Assembly (NCBI RefSeq): GCF_030316845.1
Contig: NZ_JASZYS010000011.1
Coordinates: 186,001 to 250,000 of the forward strand
Origin: Variovorax davisae
GTDB lineage: Bacteria > Pseudomonadota > Gammaproteobacteria > Burkholderiales > Burkholderiaceae_C
Length of the DNA stretch: 64,000 nucleotides
Reading direction: 5' to 3'
Every line of letters starts with the position of its first letter. Position 1 is the first letter of the stretch. Position numbers and translations under genes: made by a program. The notes below the pieces were generated by a model. That model was not told the origin of the DNA. It did not search any database and worked only from the letters and a program-made list of their open reading frames with translations. This document shows, in pieces, positions 1 to 8,273 of this stretch.

Positions 1-1493
1 ATGGCCAGCAGCGAATCGGCGAAGTTGAAGGCGTCCAGGCCCATGTCGAGCAGCCGGGTCACGGTCTCCGCGGCGCTGTTCGTGTGCAGCGTCGACAGCA
101 CCAGGTGGCCGGTGAGCGAGGCCTCGATGGCCATCTTCGCGGTCTCCTCGTCGCGGATCTCGCCCACCATCACCACGTCCGGATCGGCCCGCAGGAAGGC
201 GCGCAAGGCCTTGGCGAAGGTCCAGTCGATGCGCGGGTTCACCTGGACCTGCCGCAGCCCGGGCTGCGTGATCTCGACCGGGTCCTCGGCGGTCCAGATC
301 TTCCGGTCGGGCGTGTTGATGTGCATCAGCGCCGAATGCAGGGTCGTCGTCTTGCCCGAGCCGGTGGGGCCCACGCACAGCACCAGTCCGTACGGGCGCT
401 CGACGGCTTCGCGCAGCTTCTGCAGGTTGCGCGGCGACAGGCCCAGGTTCTCCAGGGCGATCGCATTGGCCGAGGCGAGCAGGCGCATCACCACGTCTTC
501 GAGGCCGTTGTTGGTCGGAATGGTCGCCACCCGCAGCTCGAGCGGATGCTGGGCCGAAAACTTCGAGAAGATGATCTTGCCGTCCTGCGGCTTGCGCTTC
601 TCGCTGATGTCCAGGTCGCACATGATCTTGATCCGCGCGATGATGGCATTGCGGTAGTTCGGCGGCAGCTCGAGATAGGTGTGGAGGCGGCCGTCGCGCC
701 GAAAGCGGATGCGGATCTTCTCTCGCCCCGGATAGCTCTCGATGTGGATGTCCGAGACGCCCTCGGCGTGGGCCTCGATGATCATCCGGTTCACCATCCG
801 CACCAGCGAGTTGTCCGACTGCTCGATGGGCAGCTCCTCGCTGGTCTGCTCGCGCCCCTCCTTCTCGAGCGTCTCGAGCAGCTCGCTGGCGTCGATGTCG
901 AACTCGAGCGGCCGGGACGGATCGTCGGCGGCGGCCTTGGCGTCCATGGCGCCGATCGCCTCGTAGGCCTTCTTGAGCACCTGGTCGAGGTTGCGGCAAT
1001 GGGCGAGCACGGGCACCACCTTCGCCTGGGCGATGAACTCGAGCTCGTCGATGGCGGCACGCCGGCCCGAGGGGTCGTCCAGCGCCGCGATCAAGCGCCC
1101 GTTCGACACCATCAAGGGCATGACCTGCAGCCGCTGCGCCGCGCCGTGACCCACCTTGCGCAGGGCCTCCACCGCGGCCGGGAAGCGGTCGAGGTCGACC
1201 AGGGGGTAGCCCATCTTGTGGGCGAGGGCCGATTGCAGGTCGCTGCGGGACATGACGCCCATGCGAACCAGCGTTTCGCCGAGCGGCACGGCGCGGTCGA
1301 GCTGCTGCGCGGCCAGGCCGGCGTTCAGTTGCGCGTCCGTGATGATGCCGAGCGAGGTCAGCGCCTGCCCGATCCGCACCAGTGGCATCCGGCCCTGCGC
1401 CTCCAGGCGGGTCAGCAGTTCCTCGGGCGTGCGCACTTCGGTCATCGACGGCGTGCTGCGAGAAGGGGCTGCAGGCACAGTGGTTGCGGTCAT
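1..1493 (-). CDS. GspE/PilB-family type II secretion / type IV pilus assembly ATPase (3' part outside window)
   Basis: Secretion-superfamily hexameric ATPase that would power pilus assembly or type II secretion from the cytoplasmic side of the inner membrane. The frame opens with ATG at 1493, preceded by an AGGAAAG ribosome site, and runs 497 codons off the window start without a stop, so the C-terminus is missing. The N-terminal ~150 residues look like a GspE_N/MshEN module. A Walker A loop (GPTGSGKTTTL, about residues 375-385) follows, then an Asp-box region with the text LRADPDVVMVGEIRDEET and a His-box STLHTNSAAET. Any zinc-binding tetracysteine region would lie outside the window. It is not adjacent to other secretion genes here, so GspE and PilB cannot be separated. 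Family assignment is firm; the exact system is not. Confidence 0.93.
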   Translation of the reverse strand, partial: MTATTVPAAPSRSTPSMTEVRTPEELLTRLEAQGRMPLVRIGQALTSLGIITDAQLNAGLAAQQLDRAVPLGETLVRMGVMSRSDLQSALAHKMGYPLVDLDRFPAAVEALRKVGHGAAQRLQVMPLMVSNGRLIAALDDPSGRRAAIDELEFIAQAKVVPVLAHCRNLDQVLKKAYEAIGAMDAKAAADDPSRPLEFDIDASELLETLEKEGREQTSEELPIEQSDNSLVRMVNRMIIEAHAEGVSDIHIESYPGREKIRIRFRRDGRLHTYLELPPNYRNAIIARIKIMCDLDISEKRKPQDGKIIFSKFSAQHPLELRVATIPTNNGLEDVVMRLLASANAIALENLGLSPRNLQKLREAVERPYGLVLCVGPTGSGKTTTLHSALMHINTPDRKIWTAEDPVEITQPGLRQVQVNPRIDWTFAKALRAFLRADPDVVMVGEIRDEETAKMAIEASLTGHLVLSTLHTNSAAETVTRLLDMGLDAFNFADSLLA

Positions 1494-1553
1494 CGGTCTT
1501 TCCTGTTGAGCTTGCCGACGCGCCATCGAAGACGCTCCCGAAGCCAGTTCGAG

Positions 1554-1586
1554 GCGGGCGCTGCCTCTGCTATCGGCAGCGCCCGC
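1554..1586. terminator. 12-bp perfect hairpin between two minus-strand genes
   Basis: GCGGGCGCTGCC (1554-1565) pairs perfectly with GGCAGCGCCCGC (1575-1586) around a 9-nt loop. It sits after the stop of the phospholipase D gene and before the secretion ATPase start. No U-tract follows on either strand, so termination would be inefficient or Rho-assisted. It could equally be an mRNA-stabilising hairpin. Confidence 0.5.
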
Positions 1587-1624
1587 GATTCCTGAAGGCT
1601 CCGGTGCCGGAAAAAATGCGCGCC

Positions 1625-3178
1625 TCAGAGCAACCAGTCGAGCGGCAGCGGTTCGAGCAGGCGCACGGCGGCGCGCTGCCACCAGCTCGTCAGGGGTTCG
1701 ACCGCCACCGACCGGCCCGTGGCGTCGACCCAGCGCAGGCCTGCGCTCCCCGGATCGAGCCGCAGCTCCCAGCTGCTGCGCGGAACGCGCAGCTCGAAGA
1801 CATGCGCGATGGCGGCGGCCAGCTCCGGGCTGTCGATGATCAGGCCCAGCTCGGTGTTCAGCCGGGCCGAGCGCGGATCGAAGTTGAACGAACCGACGAA
1901 GACGCGTTCCATGTCGACACCGAAGGTCTTCGCATGCAGGCTGGAGCCGGAGCTGCCGGATCCGCCGGGCATGCGCGGGCCGTCGTCCCGGCGCGCCGCC
2001 TTGGCGGCCTGGTCACGCGGGTCCGGCCGGAGCTCGTACAGCGCCACGCCCGCCGCCAGCAGCGGCTGCCGATGGCGCGCGTAGCCCGAATGCACCACCA
2101 GGACGTCGGTGGCGGCCAGCGAATTGGTGAGGATGCGCACCCGCACGCCGCGCCGGGCCAGGCCGGCGAAGTAGTCGGTGCCGGCCTCGGTGGGCACGAA
2201 GTACGGCGACACCAGGTCGAGGCTGCGCGCCGGCACGCCGACCGCCTGCGCCATGTGATGCAGCAGCAGCTGCTCCGGCTGGGCCAGGGCCAGGCCCTTG
2301 GACGGGTCGTCGACCACCAGGTGCGCGGGGGCCCAGACCAGCGGATAGTCCTTGCGGACCAGGCTGCCGTAGAAGGGCAGCTCGCGCACCGCCTGCTTGT
2401 AGGTCGCGGCGGCTTCGGAGCGCTCCACCAGGGCCGTGCGCTGCCCGATGGCGGCCAGGACCTCGGCCGAGGGCGGCGTCACCAGCGAAGCGATCGGATA
2501 GGACGAGGCGCTGGCCCAGTAGGCGTCGAAAGCGCTCGACACCTGCGCCACCGCCGGCCCCATCGCCAGCACGTCGAGGTCGGCGAACAGGACGCCATCG
2601 GTGGCGCCGAAGTACTCGTCGCCGACGTTGCGCCCGCCCACGATGGTGATCCCGTTGTCGGCCGTGAAACTCTTGTTGTGCATCCGCCGGTTGGCGCGCG
2701 AGAAGTCGGTGACGAAGCCCAGCGGCTTGAAGGCACGCAACAGGAAGGGATTGAAGAGCCGCACCTCCACCTGGGGGTGCGCGTCCAGCGCCGCCAGCTC
2801 TTCGTCCAGCCCCGCATGGCCGTGGTCGTCCAGCAGCAGGCGCACGCGCACCCCGCGATCGGCGGCCGCGCGCAAGGCCTCGAGGAGCAGGTGGCCGGTG
2901 GTGTCGTCGCGCCAGATGTAGTACTGCACATCCAGCGTGCGCTGGGCGAGCTGCGCCATCTGCACCCGCGCCGCGAAGGCTTCGCGCGGGTCTTCCAGCG
3001 TATGGATGCCCGTCAGGCCCGGATGCTGCGCCGCCAGGTCGCCGACCGCCCGGCCGAGCGGGGTTTCGCGCGCCTCGACGGCCGACAGGGCCTGCGACTC
3101 GCTGCGCCCCTCGAGCGGCGGCAGCGAGCAGCCGGCCAGCAGGCCCGCCAGCGCCAGTGCCAGCAGCCAACGCCCCAC
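1625..3178 (-). CDS. Phospholipase D-family lipoprotein (ClsC/YmdC-like)
   Basis: 517-residue protein with two HxKxxxxD catalytic motifs, H167-K169-D174 (HNKSFTADN) and H415-K417-D422 (HAKTFGVD). This is the signature of PLD-superfamily phosphatidyltransferases such as cardiolipin synthase C. The N-terminus is a lipoprotein signal with lipobox LLAGC and lipidation Cys17, so it should be membrane-anchored outside the cytoplasm. I chose the GTG at 3178 because the signal peptide begins there; the open frame extends far upstream but reads through the neighbouring lipoprotein gene in the wrong frame. A Gly/Ser-rich loop precedes the second HKD motif. The upstream gene ends 12 bases before this start, so the two are likely cotranscribed. 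The substrate is not deducible; cardiolipin-type transphosphatidylation is the family's usual role. Confidence 0.88.
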   Translation of the reverse strand: MGRWLLALALAGLLAGCSLPPLEGRSESQALSAVEARETPLGRAVGDLAAQHPGLTGIHTLEDPREAFAARVQMAQLAQRTLDVQYYIWRDDTTGHLLLEALRAAADRGVRVRLLLDDHGHAGLDEELAALDAHPQVEVRLFNPFLLRAFKPLGFVTDFSRANRRMHNKSFTADNGITIVGGRNVGDEYFGATDGVLFADLDVLAMGPAVAQVSSAFDAYWASASSYPIASLVTPPSAEVLAAIGQRTALVERSEAAATYKQAVRELPFYGSLVRKDYPLVWAPAHLVVDDPSKGLALAQPEQLLLHHMAQAVGVPARSLDLVSPYFVPTEAGTDYFAGLARRGVRVRILTNSLAATDVLVVHSGYARHRQPLLAAGVALYELRPDPRDQAAKAARRDDGPRMPGGSGSSGSSLHAKTFGVDMERVFVGSFNFDPRSARLNTELGLIIDSPELAAAIAHVFELRVPRSSWELRLDPGSAGLRWVDATGRSVAVEPLTSWWQRAAVRLLEPLPLDWLL

Positions 3179-3189
3179 GGCGCAGGGGC

Positions 3190-3753
3190 TCACAGGTCGA
3201 GCTTGCTGATCTTGGTTCCGTCGAGACTCAGGTTGGCCATCAGTCCGGCATTGCTCAGGGCGAAGCCCACGATGGGCTGTTGCGCGGTCTGGGTGTCGAT
3301 GCTGGCCGAGGCGCCCACCTTGAGCATGGTGACCGAGGCATCGGCGCCGGCGGTCCAGCCATTGCTCGCGCGGAATTTGTCGAGTGCATCCTGGGTCATG
3401 AAGAGCAGGAAGACCGCCTTGGAGTCGGCCCCGGCCAGCAGGCCGACCGACGCGGCGGTGGTGCTGTAGTAGCCGACGGACTTGCCGCCGACGCGCAGCG
3501 CACCCTGTCCGTAGGAGCCGCCGACGCCCAGCCCGGCCGAGACCACCGAGGGGAACACCAGCACCCCCCTGGCCTTGGCCGTCAGTTCGCGCGAGCCCGG
3601 CACCTGGGCATAGAGCCTGGTCATCGCGCTGTCGACCGAGGCGTCGATGCTGCTGCGTCTGGCCGCAGGATCGCCGCCGGTGGTGGAGGTGGTGGTGCAT
3701 GCGGACGCGAGCACCGCCAGAAGCCCGCACGCGAGGAAGGAACGCTTGTCCAT
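3190..3753 (-). CDS. YSC84/SYLF-domain lipoprotein
   Basis: 187 residues: a lipoprotein signal peptide (LLAVLASAC, Cys about residue 19) followed by one SYLF (YSC84-type) lipid-binding domain. Recognisable family features are the stretches ARGVLVFPSVVSAGLGVGG, YYSTTAASVGLLAGADSKA and the C-terminal LSLDGTKISKLDL. Bacterial members are small periplasmic or outer-membrane-associated proteins whose molecular function is poorly defined. It lies directly upstream of the phospholipase D lipoprotein in the same direction, and both products are lipoproteins, which suggests a shared envelope lipid role. The length is normal for the family and the start is unambiguous (ATG followed by DKR and a hydrophobic core). 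Confidence 0.9.
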   Translation of the reverse strand: MDKRSFLACGLLAVLASACTTTSTTGGDPAARRSSIDASVDSAMTRLYAQVPGSRELTAKARGVLVFPSVVSAGLGVGGSYGQGALRVGGKSVGYYSTTAASVGLLAGADSKAVFLLFMTQDALDKFRASNGWTAGADASVTMLKVGASASIDTQTAQQPIVGFALSNAGLMANLSLDGTKISKLDL

Positions 3754-3868
3754 GACTCACTCTCCTGTCGTTGTTGGAGCGGTCATTGTGCGCGCCGGGT
3801 CGGTATCGCTCAAGCCGTGCGCGCCGCTGGCCCGCCGCCTTGGCACGCAACCTGCAACGATGAAGCCG

Positions 3869-4066
3869 CATCCAGGAGAAATGCGCCGTCCATGAACAAA
3901 GACGGTGCATTACCGAAGGCGAGTTCCCACGAACGCTCAGGTTCCAGGACTGGATGCACGAAAACGCTGGAGAGCGCTGCCCCGGGCATCCGGGCCAGCC
4001 GCCGAAGGGGCAAGCCGCAGGCGCACGGGGCGCGGGCGGTGAATCTCTCAGGCACAAGGGACGGCG
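3869..4066 (+). ncRNA. Tandem glycine riboswitch (two aptamers)
   Basis: Two consecutive glycine-aptamer-like elements. Aptamer 1 (3869-3956) is closed by a perfect P1 helix, CATCCAG (3869-3875) with CTGGATG (3950-3956). It contains GGAGAA, a long hairpin ATGCGCCGTC/GACGGTGCAT, the conserved ACCGAAGGC core and a GCTCAGG...CCAGGAC 3' core. Aptamer 2 (about 3963-4066) has GGAGAG, GCCGAAGGGGCAA, AATCTCTCAGGC and AAGGGACGG, very close to the family consensus. The linker is short, as in known cooperative tandem glycine riboswitches. Such elements normally sit before gcvT or amino acid carriers. Here the next plus-strand gene is the MarR regulator 212 bases away, followed by a peptide-type ABC operon. 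No expression-platform terminator was identified. Confidence 0.88.
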
Positions 4067-4217
4067 AGGGATGAGGGCTGCGCCATGGCGCGCCCGCGCA
4101 CCCTTTGTCGAGGTCATTGTGTCGCTGTCGCTTCTTCCTGGTTCCCGCTTCCGTTGCGCCTGCAACGCACGCTGATGGTGCGGACGCCTTGGCACGCTTG
4201 CTGCTGTTTGTTCGTCC

Positions 4218-4240
4218 AACAGTTGCGAACGGCAACTGTT
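4218..4240. promoter_or_regulatory. Perfect 9-bp inverted repeat, probable MarR operator
   Basis: AACAGTTGC (4218-4226), five spacer bases, then its exact reverse complement GCAACTGTT (4232-4240), centred 50 bases before the MarR start codon. Size and symmetry fit a MarR-dimer operator used for autoregulation and control of the downstream transport operon. Binding itself is inferred. Confidence 0.65.
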
Positions 4241-4278
4241 GCCGGACGCACCTGATCGCACATCCAACGGAGCAGCAC

Positions 4279-4737
4279 ATGGCGGGCCTTGCCGATTTCC
4301 TCACCTTCCGGATCGACGTCTTCAACGACCAGGCCAAGCAGCTGGCCACCGAGGTCTACGAGCAGGCCCATGGCGTCAGCCTGCGCGAACTGCGGGTGCT
4401 GCGGCTGGCGCATGCCACGCCGGGCATCACGCAGGGCGAGGTGGTGGCGGCCAGCCGGTTGGAGAAGACGCTGGTGTCCAAGCTGGTCACCGCGCTGGTC
4501 CGGCGCCAGCTGCTGCTGCGCGAGATCGGCGCGCAGGACGCCCGCTGGGTCCATCTGCATCTGACCGAGGCGGGCCGCAGCACGGTGCAGCAGTGCAACC
4601 GGCTGGGCCGGAAGATGGAGCGCTCCCTGCTGCGCGTGCTGAGCGAATCGGAACTCGCACTGTTCGACAGCTGCCTCGCGCGCCTGACCGCCCAGGTCGA
4701 GCGCGATGCGCTCGACGCCCGGCGCTTCATCGGCTGA
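4279..4737 (+). CDS. MarR-family transcriptional regulator
   Basis: 152-residue winged-helix regulator. The central region VSLRELRVLRLAHATPGITQ followed by GEVVAASRLEKTLVSKLVTA is a MarR recognition-helix arrangement, and DARWVHLHLTEAGRS is the wing and following helix. I chose ATG 4279, just after ACGGAGC, because upstream sequence in the frame is non-coding leader holding the riboswitch and operator. It is followed 56 bases later by the transporter binding protein, so it is probably the local repressor. MarR proteins typically release DNA on binding small aromatic or phenolic ligands. MobR, the regulator of 3-hydroxybenzoate hydroxylation in Comamonas, belongs to this family, which may matter given the MobA-like gene at the end of the cluster. 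Confidence 0.88.
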   Translation: MAGLADFLTFRIDVFNDQAKQLATEVYEQAHGVSLRELRVLRLAHATPGITQGEVVAASRLEKTLVSKLVTALVRRQLLLREIGAQDARWVHLHLTEAGRSTVQQCNRLGRKMERSLLRVLSESELALFDSCLARLTAQVERDALDARRFIG

Positions 4738-4793
4738 AGGCCCTGGCCCGCCATCGCTTTTCTTTTCTTTCTTCATTCACCAGGAGTTGATCC

Positions 4794-6368
4794 ATGTTCA
4801 AGAAGTCTCTGGCCGCCGTCCTGCTTGGCGCCGCCCTCGCTGGCCTCGCGCCGCTCGCCCAGGCCGAGGACAAGGTGCTGCGCATCGTGCCGCAGTCCGA
4901 CCTGAAGATCCTCGACCCGATCTGGACCACCGCCTTCATCACGCGCAACCACGGCTACGCCGTGTATGACACCCTCTTCGGCGTCGATGCGCAGGGCAAG
5001 GTGCAGCCGCAGATGGTGGGCGACTACAACCGCAGCGCCGACGGCAGCACCTGGACCTTCACGCTGCGCGACGGCCTGGCCTTCCATGACGGCAAGCCGG
5101 TCACCTCGGCCGACGTCATCCAGTCGATCAAGCGCTGGGGCCAGCGCGACGGGCTGGGCCAGAAGATGATGGCCGCGCTCGGCAGCATGGAGGCGAAGAA
5201 CGACAAGACCTTCGTCATGAGCTTCAAGGAGCCCTTCGGGATGGTGCTGGAGGCGCTGTCCAAGCCCTCGTCCAACCCGCCCTTCATCATGCCCAAGGCG
5301 GTGGCCGAGACGCCGGCCGACCAGCAGATCAGCAGCACCATCGGCTCGGGGCCGTACATCTTCAAGGCCGACGAATACCGTCCGGGCGAGAAGATCGTCT
5401 ATGTCAAGAACAGCAAGTACCTGCCGCGCAAGGAAGCCGCCAGCGGCACCGCGGGCGGCAAGGTGGTCAACGTCGACCGCATGGAGTGGGTGGTGCTCAA
5501 CGACGCGCAGACCCAGGCCAACGCCCTGGCCAACGGCGAGGTGGACATGATCGAGTGGGTGCCCTCGGAACAGTACCAGGCGCTCAGGGACGACCCCCGG
5601 ATCGAGCTGGCCAGCCCGGTGCCCACGGGTTCTTACGCCCTGCACCTGAACCGCCTGGTGCCGCCCTTCAACAACGTGAAGATCGCGCAGGCCGCCCTCA
5701 TGGCGATGAACCAGGAGGCGCTGCTGCGCGCCCAGATGGTGCACAAGGAGCTGTACGCCGCCAACCCCTCCATCTACCCGGCAGGCACCCTCTACCACTC
5801 GACCAAGACCTCCTACTTCACCGGCAAGCCGCAGTTCGAGAAGGCCAAGGCGCTGCTGAAGGAGGCCGGCTACAAGGGCGAGCCGATCGTCTTCCTGTAT
5901 CCGGCCAACTTCCCGGCCATCAACAAGTTCCCGCCGGTGATGGCGGCGCTGCTCAAGCAGGCGGGCTTCAACGTCGACCTGCAGTCGATGGACTGGCCCA
6001 CCCTGGTCACCCGCCGCGCGGTCAAGAAGCCCGCCAGCGAGGGCGGCTGGAACGCCTTCATCACCGGCTGGGGCCTGGCCGACAACATCAATCCGATGTT
6101 CTTCGCGCCGATGACCGGCAACGGCGAGAAGGGCTGGTTCGGCTGGACCACCGACGACGAACTCGAACGGCTCAAGGGCGAGTTCCTCAAGACCAGCGAC
6201 GAGGCCCAGCGCAAGGCGCTCGCCACCAAGATCCAGGAGCGCGTGTACGACGCGGCGGTGTTCGCGCCGGTCGGCGAGTACAAGCCGCTGACCGCCTATC
6301 GCAAGGGCGTCGTCTCGGGCCTCGTCACGGGTCCGGTGGGCGTGCTCTGGGGCATCCGGAAGAACTGA
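4794..6368 (+). CDS. ABC transporter substrate-binding protein, family 5 (peptide/oligopeptide type)
   Basis: 524-residue periplasmic binding protein of the DppA/OppA family. A classic Sec signal peptide ends in LAPLAQA before EDKV (cleavage near residue 24). The mature protein shows family-5 features: DPIWTTAFITRNHGYAVYDT near the start, DGLAFHDGKPVTSADVIQSI, and GSGPYIFKADEYRPGEKIVY. Start ATG 4794 has AGGAG nine bases upstream. It is the first gene of a transport block followed by both permeases and a fused ATPase. Members bind dipeptides, oligopeptides, glutathione, opines or amide compounds; the neighbouring amidase and amidohydrolases suggest an amide-bonded ligand rather than free sugar or metal. 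Confidence 0.93.
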   Translation: MFKKSLAAVLLGAALAGLAPLAQAEDKVLRIVPQSDLKILDPIWTTAFITRNHGYAVYDTLFGVDAQGKVQPQMVGDYNRSADGSTWTFTLRDGLAFHDGKPVTSADVIQSIKRWGQRDGLGQKMMAALGSMEAKNDKTFVMSFKEPFGMVLEALSKPSSNPPFIMPKAVAETPADQQISSTIGSGPYIFKADEYRPGEKIVYVKNSKYLPRKEAASGTAGGKVVNVDRMEWVVLNDAQTQANALANGEVDMIEWVPSEQYQALRDDPRIELASPVPTGSYALHLNRLVPPFNNVKIAQAALMAMNQEALLRAQMVHKELYAANPSIYPAGTLYHSTKTSYFTGKPQFEKAKALLKEAGYKGEPIVFLYPANFPAINKFPPVMAALLKQAGFNVDLQSMDWPTLVTRRAVKKPASEGGWNAFITGWGLADNINPMFFAPMTGNGEKGWFGWTTDDELERLKGEFLKTSDEAQRKALATKIQERVYDAAVFAPVGEYKPLTAYRKGVVSGLVTGPVGVLWGIRKN

Positions 6369-6370
6369 CC

Positions 6371-7312
6371 ATGATCGCCTTCCTGCTGCGGCGCATCGTC
6401 GCCACCCTGCCGGTGCTGGTGGTGGTGGCGCTGATCGTCTTCCTGATGACGCGGCTGGCCCCGGGCGATCCGGCGGCCGCCATCGTGGGCGACAACGCCA
6501 CCACCGAGAACCTGGCGCAGGTGCGCAAGAACCTCGGCCTGACCGACTCGCTGCCGGTGCAGTTCGGCCGCTGGAGCGCGCAGCTGCTGCAGGGCAACCT
6601 GGGCGAGTCCTTCTTCATGAAGAAGCCGGTGGTCGAGCTGATCGGCCAGCGCATCGAGCCGACCCTGGCGCTGGCCGGCGTGACGCTGCTGCTCACGCTG
6701 CTGATCGCGGTGCCGCTGGGGGTGCTGGCGGCATGGCGCCACGGCGGCTGGCTGGACCGCACGCTGATGGGGTTTTCGGCCCTGGGCTTCTCGGTGCCGG
6801 TGTTCGTGGTCGGCTACCTGCTGATCTGGTTGTTCGCCCTCCAGCTGCAATGGCTGCCGGTGCAGGGCTACAACCGCATCGCCGACGGATTCTGGCCCTG
6901 GCTGCGCAATCTCGTCATGCCGGCGGTGGCGCTGTCGGTGATCTACGTGGCGCTGATCGCGCGCGTCACGCGGGCGGCGGTGGCCGAGGCACTGACCGAG
7001 GACTACATCCGCACCGCGCGCGCCAAGGGCATCCCGGAAGTGCGGGTGCTGATGCGCCACGCACTGACCAATGCGGCGGTGCCCATCGTCACGGTCATCG
7101 GCATCGGCATCGCGCTGCTGATCGGCGGGGTGGTGGTCACCGAGTCGGTGTTCGCGATTCCCGGGCTGGGATCGCTCACGGTGGACGCCGTGCTCTCGCG
7201 CGACTTCCCGCTGATCCAGGGCATCACGCTGTTCTTCTCGGTGATCTACGTGCTGGTCAACCTGCTGGTGGACCTGAGCTACCTGGTCTTCGACCCCCGC
7301 ATCCGTTACTGA
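6371..7312 (+). CDS. ABC transporter permease, DppB type
   Basis: 313-residue inner-membrane permease with the DppB/OppB pattern: a first transmembrane helix at the N-terminus (LLRRIVATLPVLVVVALIVF), then a periplasmic segment containing RLAPGDPA, followed by five more helices. The EAA loop coupling to the ATPase is EDYIRTARAKGIPEVRVLM. The C-terminus LVDLSYLVFDPRIRY is characteristic of the family. It starts two bases after the binding-protein stop and is followed nine bases later by the second permease, so translation is likely coupled. Substrate specificity is set by the binding protein at 4794. Confidence 0.93.
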   Translation: MIAFLLRRIVATLPVLVVVALIVFLMTRLAPGDPAAAIVGDNATTENLAQVRKNLGLTDSLPVQFGRWSAQLLQGNLGESFFMKKPVVELIGQRIEPTLALAGVTLLLTLLIAVPLGVLAAWRHGGWLDRTLMGFSALGFSVPVFVVGYLLIWLFALQLQWLPVQGYNRIADGFWPWLRNLVMPAVALSVIYVALIARVTRAAVAEALTEDYIRTARAKGIPEVRVLMRHALTNAAVPIVTVIGIGIALLIGGVVVTESVFAIPGLGSLTVDAVLSRDFPLIQGITLFFSVIYVLVNLLVDLSYLVFDPRIRY

Positions 7313-7321
7313 GAACCGCCC

Positions 7322-8269
7322 ATGACCCCCGCCATCCTCGACCCCGACGCCATCGATCCCTCCGCCGGCGCGCCGCCCGCGCCCCGGCGCAAGCCGTTGT
7401 GGCGCCGCGTGCTGGCCAACGGCGCCGTGCGCTTCGGCGGCTGCGCCCTGGTGCTGCTGGTGGCGATGGCCGCCGCCGCGCCCTGGCTCGGCACCATCGA
7501 CCCCACCGCCATGGACCCCGGCAGCGGCAACCTGATGCCCGGCAGCCGGGGCGACTTCAACAACCTCTCGGGCGACGTGATCGAGAATCACCGGTTCGTG
7601 ATGGGCACCGACAGCCTGGGCCGCGACATCTGGAGCCGTACGCTCTACGGCGCGCGGGTCTCGATCACGGTGGGCCTCGCGGCGGCCGCGGCCGCGCTGG
7701 CGGCCGGACTGGTGGTGGGCCTGCTGGCCGGCTACTTCCGCCGCCTCGACGGCATCGCCATGCGGCTCATGGACGGCGTGATGGCGATCCCCGGCATCCT
7801 GTTCGCGGTCAGCCTGGTGGCGCTCTTCGGCGGCACGCTGGCCACCGTGGTGTTCGCCATCGCCGTGCCGGAGATCCCGCGCGTGGCCCGGCTGGTGCGC
7901 TCGGTGGTGCTGAGCGTGCGCGAGGAGCCCTATGTCGAAGCCGCGATCGCGCTCGACACGCCCACCTGGAGGGTGCTGGCGAAGCACATCATGCCGAACG
8001 CGATCGCGCCGCTGATCATCCAGGGCACCTACGTGTGCGCCTCGGCGATCCTGGTGGAGGCCATCCTGTCGTTCCTGGGCGTCGGCCTGCCGGCCGAGAT
8101 GGCCACCTGGGGCAACATCATGGCCGAGGGCCGGGCCCAGTTCAACCAGTACCCGCACAACGTGCTCTTCCCGGGCATCTTCCTGGCCGTCACCGTGCTG
8201 GCCGTCAACATCCTGGGCGACGGTCTGCGCGACACGCTCGACCCCAAGTTCAACAAGCGCGCGGAGTAG
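7322..8269 (+). CDS. ABC transporter permease, DppC type
   Basis: 315 residues, the second transmembrane subunit of the family-5 importer. It carries a Pro/Ala-rich cytoplasmic N-terminus, one helix, the family segment HRFVMGTDSLGRDIWSRTLY that marks DppC/OppC proteins, then five helices. Its EAA loop is EPYVEAAIALDTPTWRVLAK. The C-terminus ILGDGLRDTLDPKFNKR is typical. It sits nine bases after the DppB-type gene and four bases before the ATPase gene. It pairs with the preceding permease to form the channel heterodimer. Confidence 0.93.
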   Translation: MTPAILDPDAIDPSAGAPPAPRRKPLWRRVLANGAVRFGGCALVLLVAMAAAAPWLGTIDPTAMDPGSGNLMPGSRGDFNNLSGDVIENHRFVMGTDSLGRDIWSRTLYGARVSITVGLAAAAAALAAGLVVGLLAGYFRRLDGIAMRLMDGVMAIPGILFAVSLVALFGGTLATVVFAIAVPEIPRVARLVRSVVLSVREEPYVEAAIALDTPTWRVLAKHIMPNAIAPLIIQGTYVCASAILVEAILSFLGVGLPAEMATWGNIMAEGRAQFNQYPHNVLFPGIFLAVTVLAVNILGDGLRDTLDPKFNKRAE

Positions 8270-8273
8270 CCAC

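Noticed and set aside
84..1595. Long plus-strand open frame of about 500 codons opposite the secretion ATPase
   Set aside because: Gln/Arg/Gly-rich shadow of a GC-rich gene; the minus-strand reading has unmistakable GspE motifs.
4085..4255. 57-codon frame directly after the glycine riboswitch
   Set aside because: No ribosome site, odd composition (Cys/Arg/Leu-rich), and it spans the probable MarR operator; unlikely to be the riboswitch target.
3179..4267. Upstream extension of the phospholipase D frame to nearly 880 codons
   Set aside because: It would run through the SYLF lipoprotein gene and the riboswitch region; a good lipoprotein signal begins at GTG 3178.
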